Shown here: positions 1-12,700 of the stretch, piece by piece
How positions within the stretch are numbered: position 1 is the first letter of the stretch
Layout: each line of letters starts with the position of its first letter
NCBI RefSeq assembly: GCF_002234675.1
Contig: NC_019871.2
Span: forward strand, 17,874,933 to 17,938,932
Direction of reading: 5' to 3'
Origin: Oryzias latipes
Taxonomy: Eukaryota; Chordata; Actinopteri; Beloniformes; Adrianichthyidae
Length of the DNA: 64,000 nucleotides
Position numbers and translations under genes: made by a program
Notes under the pieces: model-generated
The model's database searches: none
What the model saw: the letters and a program-made list of their open reading frames with translations, nothing else
What the model was told of the DNA's origin: nothing

Positions 1-770
1 CCGAACTCCTCAGCCCATGCACATAGAGGGAGTAAGTGTGGAGATGGTACAGACTTACAAGTACCTGGGGGTTGTGTTGGACCACAAGCTGGACTGGACT
101 ACCAACACGGACCAGCTTTACAAGAAGACCCAATCCAGGCTGTACTTTCTCCGGAGGCTGCGCTCTTTTAACATCTGCACTAAACTGCTCCACATGTTTT
201 ATCAGTCAGTGATGGAAAGTGCTCTCCTCTATGCTGCTGTGTGCTGGTGCAATACCAGCAAGAAGAACGTCTGCAGGCTCAATAAGATCATCAAGAGGGC
301 AAGCTGTGTGGAGGGACTGAAGCTGGATCTTGTGGAGGATGTGGCAGAACAAAAAACACTGACCAGGTTCAGGGCCATCATGAAGAATATCTCACATCCC
401 CTACATGAGGCCTTCACCAGCAGGAGGAGCACTTTCAGCAACAGACTGCTGTCCCAGTGCTGCTCCACAGAAAGACTGAAGCAATCGTTTGTTCCTCGTG
501 CCATCAGGCAATACAATTCTCTGGCAGGGCATCTTAGAAGCAATTTCTTGTAATTCTTGTTTTTATTTATTTATTTTATTTCATTTTCTTACCCACTGAT
601 TTTAAATTGTTGATCTTTTTATCTATTAATCTTTTTAGTCTATTGCTATTTTTACTATTTTTATCGTTTTTAATATGTGTATGTGTTTTATGAGTGTGAG
701 CAGATGGCCATTTTTAAATTTCCTCAGGGATTATTAAAGACCTTTTCTGATTCTGATTCTGATTTGAGCA
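1..770 (+). mobile_element. 3' end of a non-LTR retrotransposon (L2/CR1-like LINE), reverse-transcriptase C-terminal part
   Basis: An open frame running from the left edge to a stop at 551-553 encodes the C-terminal part of a LINE reverse transcriptase. The YKYLGVVLDHKLDW motif is the typical post-catalytic segment, and it is followed by the thumb-like region with LLYAAVCWCN. The catalytic YADD box and endonuclease lie outside the window. After the stop comes an AT-rich 3' UTR ending in a short tandem tail of TTCTGA/GATTCT units at about 746-762, as expected of CR1/L2/Rex1-type LINEs that end in short repeats rather than poly-A. The frame is intact over 178 codons, so the copy may be fairly young, but it is cut by the window edge. 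The clade (L2 versus Rex1) is an inference. Confidence 0.8.
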
Positions 771-1064
771 CTGTTCATGGGGGGAGATGGGTGGTGAGTA
801 GGGGAGAGGGTGTTTAGCATCCTGATGGCCTGGTGTGTGAAGCTGTTTCTGAGCCTGGTGGTGCGGGAGTGGAGGCTCCTGTACCTCCTCCCTGAGGGCA
901 GAAGGCTGAACAGGTTGTGTGCAGGGTGGTGTGCATCCCTGAAAATTGTTAGTGCTTTGCAGGTGATGTATTAGTCCTGCTGGGAGAGGAGTGGTGCTCC
1001 AATGATTCTCCTGGCTGTGTTGACTCCTCCTGGCTGTAGTGGTCCAACCAAAACAGCTCAGATT
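771..1064. other. repeat-like stretch without a gene
   Basis: Directly after the LINE tail lies about 290 bp with phrases such as 'ctcctgtacctcctccctgagggcag' spread over 870-900, which read like an interspersed fish repeat. I cannot assign a class, and no splice-bounded coding segment is visible. Confidence 0.35.
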
Positions 1065-1065
1065 G

Positions 1066-1335
1066 GACTGACAGTGGCTCAGGTGGTTGAGCAGGTCGGC
1101 AATGGTCGAAGGATTGGCAGTTTGATTCCCACTTCCCCCCCCAGTCAACTGTTGTTGTGTCTTGAGCAAGACACTTCCCCCTTCCTGCCTCCAGTGTAGC
1201 CCCACTGGTGTGTGAATGCAAATGAATGTTTTGTGATGGTCAGACTGGCACACTGGCCTCTAACAGTGTGCCCCAGGACAGCTGTGGCTACATCAGTAGC
1301 TTACCATCACCAAGTATGAATGATGAGTGAATGAA
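1066..1335 (+). mobile_element. tRNA-derived SINE-like element
   Basis: There is a box A-like segment (TGGCTCAGGTGGTTGAGC at about 1074-1091) and a box B-like segment (GGCAGTTTGATTCCC at about 1116-1130). These are followed by the motif 'cttgagcaagacactt' (1160-1175) and a tail with GAATGAATG-type repeats. A second copy on the minus strand at 21150-21285 shares the box B and 'gacactgaac' module, which supports a dispersed SINE family. Confidence 0.55.
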
Positions 1336-1339
1336 CAAT

Positions 1340-2020
1340 GGACACATTGTAAGCCCTTACAGCGGCCGCAGAAGTGCCGAAAAATTCCATCCATTATTAT
1401 TATTATTATTACTGGGTTATCAAATTTGACATTTCCTAAGACACACTGCATGAAGCTCAGACAAAACGAAAAAATTCCCTGTTAGAGGATGTGAGGCGGC
1501 AACACAGTTGTGTCTGATTTTGTTGTTGGGGTTAAATTGAAATGTCATTTCGTGTACATATGAGAAATCAAGACGATCCCTCCCGAACATATGGGACACA
1601 TCTGTGAGTCCTTTGCTCAGAAACTGGATCTGACCCCGGCATCCGGCATGTTGGACCTCTGAACCTTTCAAAATGAACTACAAGGAAACTCCAAGTTTGT
1701 TGACTCTTTCATTTGATTTGTTCTCTGCAGTCAAGGAGACAACTTTTTCAAAGGATCAATATAAAAAAAAATCACAAAACAATAACATCGTTCTTAAAAC
1801 ACATCACTTTTATCTTCATTTATATCTAACCAAAAAAAAAAAGAAAGAAATACTGACACATTTTAACACTAATAGAGAAGAAGTTTTAAAATGGTTCTGT
1901 AATTGTTTGTTTTAGAAAATGTTGTCAAATTAAATTTAAACGTACATATATATGTTTGTATTTGTTTCAGTTTAAAAAAAAGAAGCGGCCTGGTCCTTTA
2001 ACTACCACAAAGGGAGGAGG
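1340..2020. other. intergenic, upstream flank of itm2c
   Basis: AT-rich DNA with a short (ATT)n tract at about 1392-1412. No gene is seen. The last 60 bp become GC-rich towards the itm2c first exon and include an ETS-like ACTTCCGG at 2029-2036, a plausible proximal promoter element. Confidence 0.5.
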
Positions 2021-2149
2021 AGGGGGGGACTTCCGGCGCACGGGGACAAAAACAGAGCAGCATCCTGACGGTGGAAGCACAGGAGACCGTTCACTCACGC
2101 GCTGCAGCAGGAAAACCCGAACCGAACCGACGGACCCATCATTTTCACC

Positions 2150-4830
2150 ATGGTGAAGATCAGCTTCCAGGCTGTCGCAGCACAGAAGGAGGAGAAGGAG
2201 AACGATGGCGACAAGACGGAGATCCTGATCCCTCATCCGATGGTGAAAAGACGCCGCCTCTTATTAGCTTGTGCACGCGCACGTTCACGAGCTGCAGCGT
2301 TTGATAATTTTATTTATGTATTTCATTCCGATTAGCCATTTGCTTGATAATCGAATCTTTCTTTGTTAGAGTTTCCGGACTGCGGCTGCGCGCGCGTCCT
2401 TAAACACCTTTATCAACGGAGTTCGGCCTCCCTAGAGGCGCGCGCTGGAAAATGCTGCTTTGGCTGACAAAATGGCCCGCGAGCTTCCTTTCCTCGTGCT
2501 GGCGCGCGTGTCAGGGCTCTAATCAACAAAACATGACGGAGCTCACCTGAAAGGTGTCCAGCTGGAGGACGCTGCCGCACAGCCACAGATGGACCTGTTT
2601 GTCAGAAGGAACACAGAGAGGCCCTGCAGAAGGTCTGGTCCTGACCTTCTGTCTATTAGACTTCCAGACAGGACTTCCTGTTCCATCTGAGTCACTGCCC
2701 TGAAACATGCAGGAGCTGCAGCTTTTTGCCCTGAAACATGCAGGAGCTGCAGATCTCAATGAAGGAAGAAGCTTTGATCACTTTGTTGCAGGAAGTCAGC
2801 AGGACATCAGCTCCTTCTGTGGAGTGTCAGCCCTTCTGGCTGTAAATGTAGACGCTACGCTCTGTGTGTAGTGCCACCCGCCCACACAGGTTGGCGGCAG
2901 CAGACGTGCTGCTAGACTGGAGGCGTACAACCGATTATTCACCATCTCCGTCTAGCTTTCAGTAGCACTTCCTCTTCTGGCTGTGATTTTTGGAGCTCTT
3001 CATCACAGAGACTTCACTGAAATGTAGATCGCCACAGACTGAACAAACCCTTGTGTTTGCTTTGAAGGATGAGGAGGGGCTGGTCCTGCCGCTGCGTCCT
3101 AAAAAATCTCCCCTCAATGGCCTCTGCTGCCTGACCTTCACACTGGTTGTCTTCATGGCGAGTCTGGTCCTGGCCTCCATCTATGTCTACCGTTTCTACT
3201 TCATTCCCCATGTAAGATCTCCTGCAAACCTCTCCTCTTAACTGTTTCTGCTAATCTGAATGCTAACCAGCGTTGCTGTACAGATGCCGGAGGAGAACTT
3301 GTTCCGCTGCCAGGTGCGTTACGAAGACCCGGTGTACGCCCCCCTGCGCGGGCGCCAGGAGCTGCAGGAGAATGTGGGCATCTACCTGAACGACAACTAC
3401 GAGAAGATCACCGTGCCTCACTTTGGAGGCAGCGACCCTGCAGACATCATTCACGACTTCCAGAGGGTGAAGAGCACATTCGTTCAATTCCAAAAACTTT
3501 ATTTTTAGCTACATATTACCGACCTTCTAAATCTCAGTTTGAGTCTTTTTACGAACCAGCAGACTTCTACTGCTACCCCAAATGGATATCTCTTTACTGT
3601 TTGTATTTCTGATATTTTAAAGCAGTGAATGTATTGAAAGTATAATGTGCATCCAAATGAAGAGGTGTCTGTATATTCATGACGGCTTCCCCTTTTCCTG
3701 TCGCAGGGACTGACTGCTTACCACGACATCGCTTTGGACAAATGCTACGTTATTGAGCTCAACACCACTATTGTGATGCCTCCACGCAGTCTTTGGGAGC
3801 TCCTGGTTAACGTGAAGGTAGCACAGCAGCAACACGCCGTCTCCATGCAAGCGTCTTCTAGTCATCTGACAAAAACACAAGAAAAGTTCATACAGATTTT
3901 AGTTGAAGATATTATGTCTCTGATCGATGAGGATGTCCGACCTGAACAACTGAAGTCCAAATGAACTTTTTCTTCTTTAGAACCATCCTGGATGAATGAA
4001 TCCTGCTCACTCTGAGCATTTCCACATTTGCTAGTTTAGTTGAATTCCATCTTTTCCCACTGCTACTTAATGGATGTTATTAGAGCTTTAACTTTTACCT
4101 CTTTCAAAGAAAGTATTAAACTTTACAGATAATGAACTTTTATCTCATGCTGACCCATTTAAGTATGTCACATCATGCTGGGTTTGGTCATGTGACCCAA
4201 AAGTTGAGGGGGAAAAAAAGAAAACATGAGTTTTCTGGAAATGCCTTCAGATTTGTTGGAGCTAAGAGTCGACCTGCCGTCCCAGCAGCGGAAAAGCTTT
4301 TCTCCATCACTAAAACTGATGTCAATGAGAAACCTGTTTTTTATGTTACTGTTAGTCTTTTTCCGATTAATTTGCCAGTGATTGTAACTGCTGGTTGATG
4401 ACTTTTCCCCCCAATTTGGTTCAAGTCTTTAGTAGGCCGGCTAGATCTTCTTTTTCCCTCTGACTTGTGTTTCTACCTCTGACAGAAGGGAACCTACTTG
4501 CCTCAGACTTACATCATCCATGAAGAAATGGTAGTGACAGGCAAAGTGCACAACATGCGTCAGCTGGGACCTTTCATCTACCGGCTGTGCAACGGGAAGG
4601 ACACGTACCGCCTTAGCCGCCGCGTCGCCCGCAAACGTAAGCCTTTCTTTCCTGAGGTGACCTGGATGTAGGAAATGCGGAAGGTGAGATCCAGACTAAT
4701 CCCGTTTCTGGGTTTTTTTCTCTCCTCAGGCATCAACAAGCGGGAGGTGAAGGACTGCCACAAGATCCGCCACTTTGAGAACACTTTTGTGGTGGAGACG
4801 CTCATCTGCGATCAAGAGCCAAGCACCTAA
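2150..4830 (+). CDS. itm2c: integral membrane protein 2C (BRI3), BRICHOS-domain type II membrane protein
   Basis: Six coding exons: 2150-2242, 3068-3211, 3284-3466, 3707-3817, 4486-4636, 4730-4830. All introns are GT-AG, phases close, and the product is 260 aa (human ITM2C is about 267). It starts with MVKISFQ, the family's N-terminus. A hydrophobic segment at about residues 50-72 (LCCLTFTLVVFMASLVLASI) is the single membrane anchor with the N-terminus in the cytosol. The BRICHOS domain follows, with FGGSDPADIIHDFQ, DKCYVIELNT and GTYLPQTYI, and paired cysteines. A basic RINKR site at 228-232 is the expected furin cut and would release a 28-residue C-terminal peptide (233-260) containing two cysteines. 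The residues match ITM2C better than ITM2A or ITM2B. By family knowledge it traffics through Golgi and plasma membrane and influences amyloid precursor processing. Which teleost paralogue this is cannot be told. The 3' UTR runs to a poly-A signal near 5604. Confidence 0.93.
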
Positions 4831-5603
4831 AGACATGTTTCCACTTACCACCCCAGCCACTGTAGCACCCCCGCCCCCCCCCCCATCCCTGTGGATTTCA
4901 CCGTGTCTGAGTTGCACTTTACTTGTGATTTTTTGATGTCTTATTGTAAACGTTTTTTCCCACCACTTCCTGCCTGTGTTTTTGTTTGACTCTTTTGTTT
5001 CATAGGTGTTAAGCTGAAGTGTGATGCAATACTGATATTTTGGTTCTATCACAGGATTTTCATGTAGCAAATCCTTAAACCAGTAATAAGGGATCATTTC
5101 AGGACCTCTCCTTTTCCTCTTCGGGGATTTGTAAGAAGGTAACCGTTTCCATGCGTTGCCAAGGAGACCGTGTTTTTTCTTTATTTTTTTTCTTTTTATA
5201 TCCCTTGAGGGTGAATTAACAGTCATCTGTGCAAAGCATGCTGATTTGCTTTTGGAAGTAAATATTATTTAAGGATTTCCTGCTGCTTGCGTGCATCTTC
5301 CCTTGCCTGCTTGTTGCTTTCTAGCTCATAAGGAAGGCTGCTTTAGACTGCACTCACTCCTATAAGTAACCCTTTTGAGGTCACACTCATGTTCTGTTGA
5401 ACCTATTTTTAGCTTTTTTCCTCACTTCTATGAAACATTTTGCCTTTGCATGTATTTGTGGGGCAGAGCAAAGTGGCACTCGGAGAATGTTTTGTAAAAA
5501 CGACGTCTAAAGCCTTAGTCCTGAGACTGGACTAAAGTCCATGCAAACAAAACTCATGGTAGCTGAACTGAACCATTTTTGATCTATATATATTTTGTCT
5601 GTG

Positions 5604-5609
5604 AATAAA
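5604..5609 (+). terminator. poly-A signal of itm2c
   Basis: AATAAA about 775 bp after the stop codon. The intervening sequence has no other gene and reads as a 3' UTR. Confidence 0.65.
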
Positions 5610-5639
5610 CATGACTGAAACAAGTGTTGTACAATTTCT

Positions 5640-6650
5640 ATATATATACACTGACAACCTCCCTCTTTAAGTTAATGGCAGCCCATAGAACTTTCCAGAA
5701 AGAATCACTGGCCAGTCGCTCTCATTATGAACAAGTTCCACCATCAAACTCTTGTCATCTGCCAATCAAGTCTAGAGAGAAACCTAAACGTCGTGGGTCC
5801 ATCCAATCAAACCTTATGCCTCCACTTCCTTGAGGCAGTGATGTTGACATGGCTCATAGTCTTTTAGTTACAACAAAAGTCACAGCTAAAGGTGGGGCGC
5901 AGTAGTTTGAGATACAGTTTAGCTCTCCTTCAACGTTCATGTTGGAGAGCAAATGAAAGTCAGCGATTGACGAAAACTTTCCAACCATTCAACAAACGCA
6001 GAAAATAAGTCGGTCACATCCAAATCAATTTAAAACTAAAAATATTATGTAACAAGAATTTTTTTATTTTTTTTTATTAAGGCTGGTCTTCATGACCAAC
6101 TGTGACTTTTAAAAAACTAAATCTGCAGGCATCTGTGTGGCTTTAAAGTATGATAGTATTACCATATGTCATGTTTACCATGTGTGTGAGTTTATCATGT
6201 GTGTGAATTTACCATGTGTGTGAATTAAGCATACGTGTGTGTTTTTACCATGTGTGTGAGTTTACCATGTGTGAATTAAGCATACGTGTGTGAATTTACC
6301 ATGTGTGTGAGGGTACTATATCAGACTCCAAGAACTTTAGAGAAAAATTGAAGATGAGACAAAATAAAAGAAATAGAATTAATGCTAAGTGACCAACTAA
6401 AATTTAAATCAGACGGAATAAATAGTTTTTTTTCTTCTTGAAAACAAAAAGAAAAGTGATTTTCTTTCTATCTTCCATTGCAGACTGGAAAGCAGAATTA
6501 GTCTTAGCTGTGCTTGTAATTCAATCACTCTAAAAAGCCATTATGAAGCAAAACCAGTTTCATCCCCAAGCTGACACTCCTCTGCTGAGCAGCTTCTCTT
6601 TCTCACAGTTCATGTGGAAAACAGAGATCATGTGTTCATCCTATCCTTCA
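5640..6650. other. intergenic between itm2c and prss16
   Basis: No gene is seen. The main landmark is the short minisatellite at 6174-6313. The rest is AT-rich with no recognisable coding exon. Confidence 0.5.
6174..6313 (+). repeat. minisatellite, ACCATGTGTGTGARTT units
   Basis: About eight imperfect 14-20 bp units built on ACCATGTGTGTGA, with ATTAAGCATACGTGTGTG variants interspersed. Confidence 0.8.
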
Positions 6651-6663
6651 CTTTGACAGCTTC

Positions 6664-6671
6664 TATAAAAG
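6664..6671 (+). promoter_or_regulatory. TATA box of prss16
   Basis: TATAAAAG sits about 100 bp upstream of the prss16 ATG at 6768. That spacing allows a start site near 6695 and a 5' UTR of about 70 nt. The unusually good match, in a gene expected to be tissue-restricted, makes this a likely core promoter. Confidence 0.55.
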
Positions 6672-6767
6672 CAGCTTTTGGAAGAGCTTGATGAGCATCC
6701 TCCCATCAGTAGCTGATCAGCTGCATTAGCATTTAGTTCAGTGATAGGAATCTTGAAGTGATTGAAG

Positions 6768-9700
6768 ATGCTTTACCTTCCTGGCTGCTGCCTCGTGTTT
6801 CTGCTGTTCCTGAGCTCTGTAGATTCTGGTAAGTAGAAAAACTTTACTTTAAATACATTGACGTAATAGAATTGATCATTATAATGTTTGAAATCAGGAA
6901 TCTGAATAGATTAATATTCTTCCCCTTTCAGCACATCCCTTCTGTGGGATGTGCACAGCGAATAAGCTTTTACTGATTCACACTGATTAGTGGTTTGGTA
7001 GAGATTTTTATGCCTAGACTAGCATCCTGACAGAAGCCTGTATTTTATCCAGGCTGGGGACTGGCACAGGGAGACCACGACTTGGGTCCACTTGTGGCTG
7101 CATAGTTTGGCAGCAGCATGAAGGGTCTTGTCCCGAGACCCACACTAGATAAAGCTCAACGCAGCGCCTGGGAATCAAACCGTGATTTCCCATCCACCTG
7201 GGCCATCCAGTTAATATAAAATAATTGACCCTTCCTGGAACAAAACAAGCTTCATTTATCAAATTTCCGAAAAGTTTACCACTTTACCCACAGAACCAGA
7301 GAAGAATTAACCTAAAATGTTTTCTTTTTGTTGAATTTTTAACCCTTGTGCTATCTTAGATGACCCCACCCTTACATTGACGTGTTCTCCCCACCATGAC
7401 AAAGGTGGATAAAGGTGGAAAGATTTCATGTCATCCATGGACACCAGTGAGGTTCAGAAATCATTGAAGAAAAAAGGTTCAGCGCACTGTCTAGTGGTTC
7501 TAGATGACCCAACTCCCAATGTTAAAGTGCCTAGGATAGCACAAGGGTAAAACTGAAATTTTTGACAGAGTATTAGGCCTCGATAGCAGAAGAAAGATAA
7601 AAATATGAGACAAAAGTTGAAAGATTATGGAGAACAAAGTCTAAATTGAGAAGAATAAAATTTTAAAGTTATGAAAAAAAGTTGGCTTTTTAAGAGAGTA
7701 AAGTTGTGCAATTTGGAGAAAAAAGTCAACAATTTATATAAAAAATGTGGTAATATCGGGAGAAATTTGTCAAAATTACAAGAATAAAGCTGTAAAATTA
7801 TGAGAAACAAAACAAAAATTTTTGAGAAAACAATCGTGCATTTATAAGTAAAAAAGTCAAAACTTTCATAGAGTAAAGACATATATTATCAGTAAAAGTC
7901 AACATTGTTGACTGAATGAAGTCTCATTATGATTATAAAAAGTCACATTTCTTGGAGAATACAGTCGAACAAATATGAGAAATAAATTTAAACTTCACAA
8001 GAATAAAACTTAAATGAAAATGATGAGGTTAGATGACACCATGAAAACAACATAAACAAAAAATGAACTCATGGACATTTTTGCCAGTTGTGTTCCCTGT
8101 TCAGTCTCAGTTGTGCATCCGTTCTTGTTTGTTCTGTACGGTGGAAGGACCTCCTCCCTGGAGAGAGAGACTTGAACCATACAATTTTGTTGTACTGCTC
8201 TTACTTTGAAAACTCTACAGGGAAATTCATGAATTAGTTAGTGGTTTGGAGAAAAAAGAAAGTTTATTGCAAACACAATCTTCTGAGGGAACATCCGCCT
8301 TTCACGTTCAGGAAAAACGTTGTGGAAAATCAAAGAGCAGCTGCAGAAGAACAAACAAGTTAACCTGAAGTTAAATGTCGAAGGACAGCCTCCCCAACAG
8401 GTGAAAGAGTCCTGGTTGGAGCAGCCGCTGGACCACTTCAACCGACTGAAAGGCAAGACCTTTTCTCAGGTACAGTGGAGGCGTTATGACGTAATGATCA
8501 ACAAAAACAAAACAAACATTCTTTTTTTTTAAAGTTATACAAGCCCTCAGTGGTACAGAATTACATGTCAATGCATGCAAGGTTTGTTTAAAAATATTTT
8601 TCATACTTCCTTAATTTTCTTCATAAAGTCTCCATGACAGCACAAAACATATTTTATTCAATTAGTAAAATCTTTTTGTGTTATTTCCCTTGACACAACA
8701 AAACTCATAAGACTGTGATGTTAAATGAATTTTGTCTTTTTACTTTGGTAAACTCTGAAAGATTCTAAGAACAGCCTGAAGGAGAATCTCCAGATGAACA
8801 TTTTGAAGGGGTTCATTTACCGCATTCAACAAGAGTCTCAGTTTTCACCTTGTTTCCCCGTTACGACCATCACTACATTCAGGGCAGATCCTCCTCAGTT
8901 TTATGTTTCTTTGTCTTAATCTTCTCCCTTTGCTCTTGCAGAAATTCTTTGTGAATGAGGCTCACTGGCAGCGTCCCGATGGTCCAGTGTTCCTCTTCAT
9001 TGGTGGGGAAGGACCCATCTTTAGTTTTGACGTACTGGCAGGTAGTCAACATCTCCAAGTAAAAACCAGTAAAACGTGTTGGGCTTTTCTCATTCTCTGG
9101 ACAAAGTTTACAAACCAAGATATGTTTTTTATTTTTATTTAAAAAGAAGGTTGAGTTTAGGGACTACAGAGGTGAAGGTCACTGGAGTGCATTTGAATGC
9201 AGCACACAATTAAAGGACACAATTAAAAAAACACCTGCCTTGAATTTTTCCTCACTTTTACTTAGATGCACATCTTAAAAGTCCCCGATGACACAGCCTT
9301 GATAATCCTGCAACAGAATGAGGAAGAGGAGTGAAGTCTAGTGGTAGACTTCATCCCCATTTGGTGAAAAACATTCATCATTCATTCATTTGTTCATTTT
9401 CTATTGTTTTGCGCCTTTCTGGATCAGAAGGCTGCTGGAGCCTAGCCACTTATGGGTGAAGGCAGGGTACACCCTGGGCTGTTTGCCAGTCTGTTGCAGG
9501 GCCACAAATCACACTCTCACACCATCGGACAATTTAGAGTTTCCAATTGACCTATAGAGCATGTTTTTGGACAGTGGGAGGAAGCTGGATTCCCTGGAGA
9601 AAACCCACGCATACATGGGGAGAACATGCAAACTTCACACAGAAAGGCCCCCAGTGATGTTTTGTTGCAGGTGCCCCTTCCGGGACTTGAACTGGGGGCC

Positions 9701-12700
9701 TTCTTGCTGTGAAGAACATCTGTCAATTAAATAAAACGTTGAAACCAAGGAGATGCTAATAGACTTCAGGAAGAAGCAGACTTTTGTTCCCACAGTGGAG
9801 AACTGTTACAGTGAGTTACAGGCTCTAGATACCTTAGGATGTTCTTAGATAACAATCCAAAATGAGAATTCTGGGTCAGATGCGTCAGCAGCAAAACACA
9901 GTAAAAAGACTATATTTTCAGATTAAATTGATGTCTTTAAAGTACATATCACTATTTTTCGACGTGATTTTAACATTCTTTTAACATTTATTGGTTTGGA
10001 AACAGAGGTTCAAAGAAGTGATCTGAGGGAAATGGTTAGCCAACATCGTTCTGGAAATCATCTTATCTGATTTAGAAAGTCTCAGCAAAACAATTAACCA
10101 CTCAGTCCCTCTGCTCCTCTTCTCACTGCAGATGCCCCGCCTCCCACTGACAGGGAAAAGGACTAAGTTTTTATTTGTTCCCAAAATAGCCAGCAACAAA
10201 ACAACAGTTGGTTTGATAAGTACCAATCAGACTATCATCAGTCATCTATTGTTTTTCAGCTGATTATTGTGTGTCGATATGTTTTTCCTCTTCCTCTTTA
10301 AACTTTTACATCTTTGGTAACTTTTTTTTTCAGGTCACCATGTTGAAATGGCTCAACAGCACGGGGCTCTGCTGCTTGCAGTGGAACACCGTTTCTATGG
10401 TGACAGCATCAACCCAGACGGCCTAAAAACTGAGAGTCTGGCCGACTTGAGTAGCCAGCAGGCGTTAGTATTGGTTTTCGCATGTGTGTGGGTTCTTTCT
10501 TCCTTTCCTCTCCTCTTTCATTTGTGTCTTTCCTTTAGCTGATGCTCAAATGTTTTGTAATAAACAGTCCTTGCAGAAGTTTCTTCACTGTTCTGAGTTG
10601 CCATCAGATTCAGTGTGCCATCTTTTCAGAGTTACTTTCAGAGATGTATGTCATTTCATTTGTTTGTAACTGTGGTGCTGAAAAATGCCCCTTTGTTCTT
10701 AGGCTTGCAGACTTAGCAACATTTCATGGTTACATCTGTCGGAGCTTCAACCTGAGCAGCAGGAACCCGTGGATCAGCTTTGGAGGCTCCTACTCTGGAG
10801 CTCTGTCTGCCTGGTTCAGAGGAAAGGTACCCGATCATGCCTCACATTTAGGAACATGTGCTTTGATTATCGCCCTTCACAAGCTGTAGCTTGGTTCTTT
10901 TTTTCAGAATTTACCATTGCCTATCAGAGGAGCATACTCAGGAACAGTACAAAGTAAAGTTGAAGGTTATTTGGAATAATTTAAAAAAATGTGTTTATTT
11001 AAGCTAAAACTATCGGAACATCTTAACTATCAAAACTAACAGGTCCAAACCAGCATGAAGGAAGTCAAGACGATGCAGCTTCATGGAAAAGAACAAAGAT
11101 GGGCTAACTGTTGTTTCCATCTCCTTTGGAACTTCTGCACTTAGTCGATACTGGTGTCATCATGGGATGTGGTTGGGGGCGTGGCTGGGTTAGTTTCTTT
11201 TTTTTTCAGTGAGAAGAAACCATTTTAAGAGTGAACCAAGACCATCAGATTGCGCCACACTAGACTGTGGATGAGGTTTCACACCAGACAGGAACCCTGG
11301 CCTCTCCAAATCAATGAATCAGTTCAAATCATACCTCAGTGAGAATGCGCCCTAAAGAAGAAAATAGGCAAACTTTCCAAAAGGGAAACTGTATTTGTAG
11401 AACATCACTAAATTTTAACAAGAATTTGTTTACTGAATGATTTTGCCATGAAAATGGCTTCAATTTATAGTTTTGGAGAAACTTTACAAATATTCTTTTA
11501 AAAGTGTGCTGCTTTTGAGTGAGCTTAGCAAATGATGGTTTTTGAAATTCATTAGTTGTGATTTAATTGACTCATTTGCAAATCTGGGTCACGAAAAAGT
11601 GGCTAATAACAAGCTAACAAAAATCCAGCTGGATGCTAACATTTAATGCTTAAAATGTAGTTTTCTGCAGTAATACCATTTATCTGGTGTCCTCAGTTTT
11701 TTTGGATAGACTCTGAACCCAAGCTCATGACCCAATTAGATTGTATTTTCATTCTTCATGGTGGATTTTTACCCAGTGTAACAAGGCATGTTTTACTTTA
11801 TGTTTAAATGGGCATAATTTAAAACGTATTTGTTGTGTGACTCCTGGGCCACAAAATTTCACACAATACACAGAAATAACATGCAATCCGGACAAAAACA
11901 TGCTTTATTGTGATTGAAAATTAATATTTTAAAACAAAACATTTTGAAAAAATTTTTATTTCAAAACTGTGGCTCTTCTCCTCATTATAGTACCAATTGC
12001 ACCAACAGGTTGATGTTCTTCAGGGAAACACACAAATTTAGAGAAATGCTGCGTTCATGTGGTGTTGAAATTATTGGAAAAATGACTGTCCAACTCTGAA
12101 AACACACATAAACCTCAGAAAAACAACAAATCCTACACCATCACATGATAGCAGAATAACTTTCTGCATCCAAGCAAAAGTTAATGTATTTGTAGAGCAC
12201 CATCTATAGAGAGACAGAAGCATTACATGGAAAAACAAACATTAATAAGGATTGTTAATGTAAAATTGTTTTGCCCACCCCTGTTTCAAAAGATTACATT
12301 TTTTTCTGTAATGATGCTCCTGGTCTCTCTTCTGTTAATATCCATAAAGTAGATTTTCTTTTCCACAGATCTACTATGCTGTGTTGATTTCCTTTTCTTC
12401 TGTCGCTGTGCATCAATTTCAGTTTCCCAGTCTGGTGTATGCAGCGGTGGCCTCATCTGCTCCTATCAAAGCAAAGCTGGACTTTTCTGACTACAATCAT
12501 GTAAATGTTCGCAAAAATCCATGAAAACATGACTTATGGACAGTTTTACAGACATAGGCGATTTTTTTATCCTCTAAATCAAAACCATTAAAGTTGAAAG
12601 AAATGTTGATGTTCCTGATTGATCCCTAAGCGCTGTTCTAAACTAGAAAATACTCGTTCAGCATTTCTTCTTCTGTTTTAGGTTGTTGGTCTGAGTCTGA

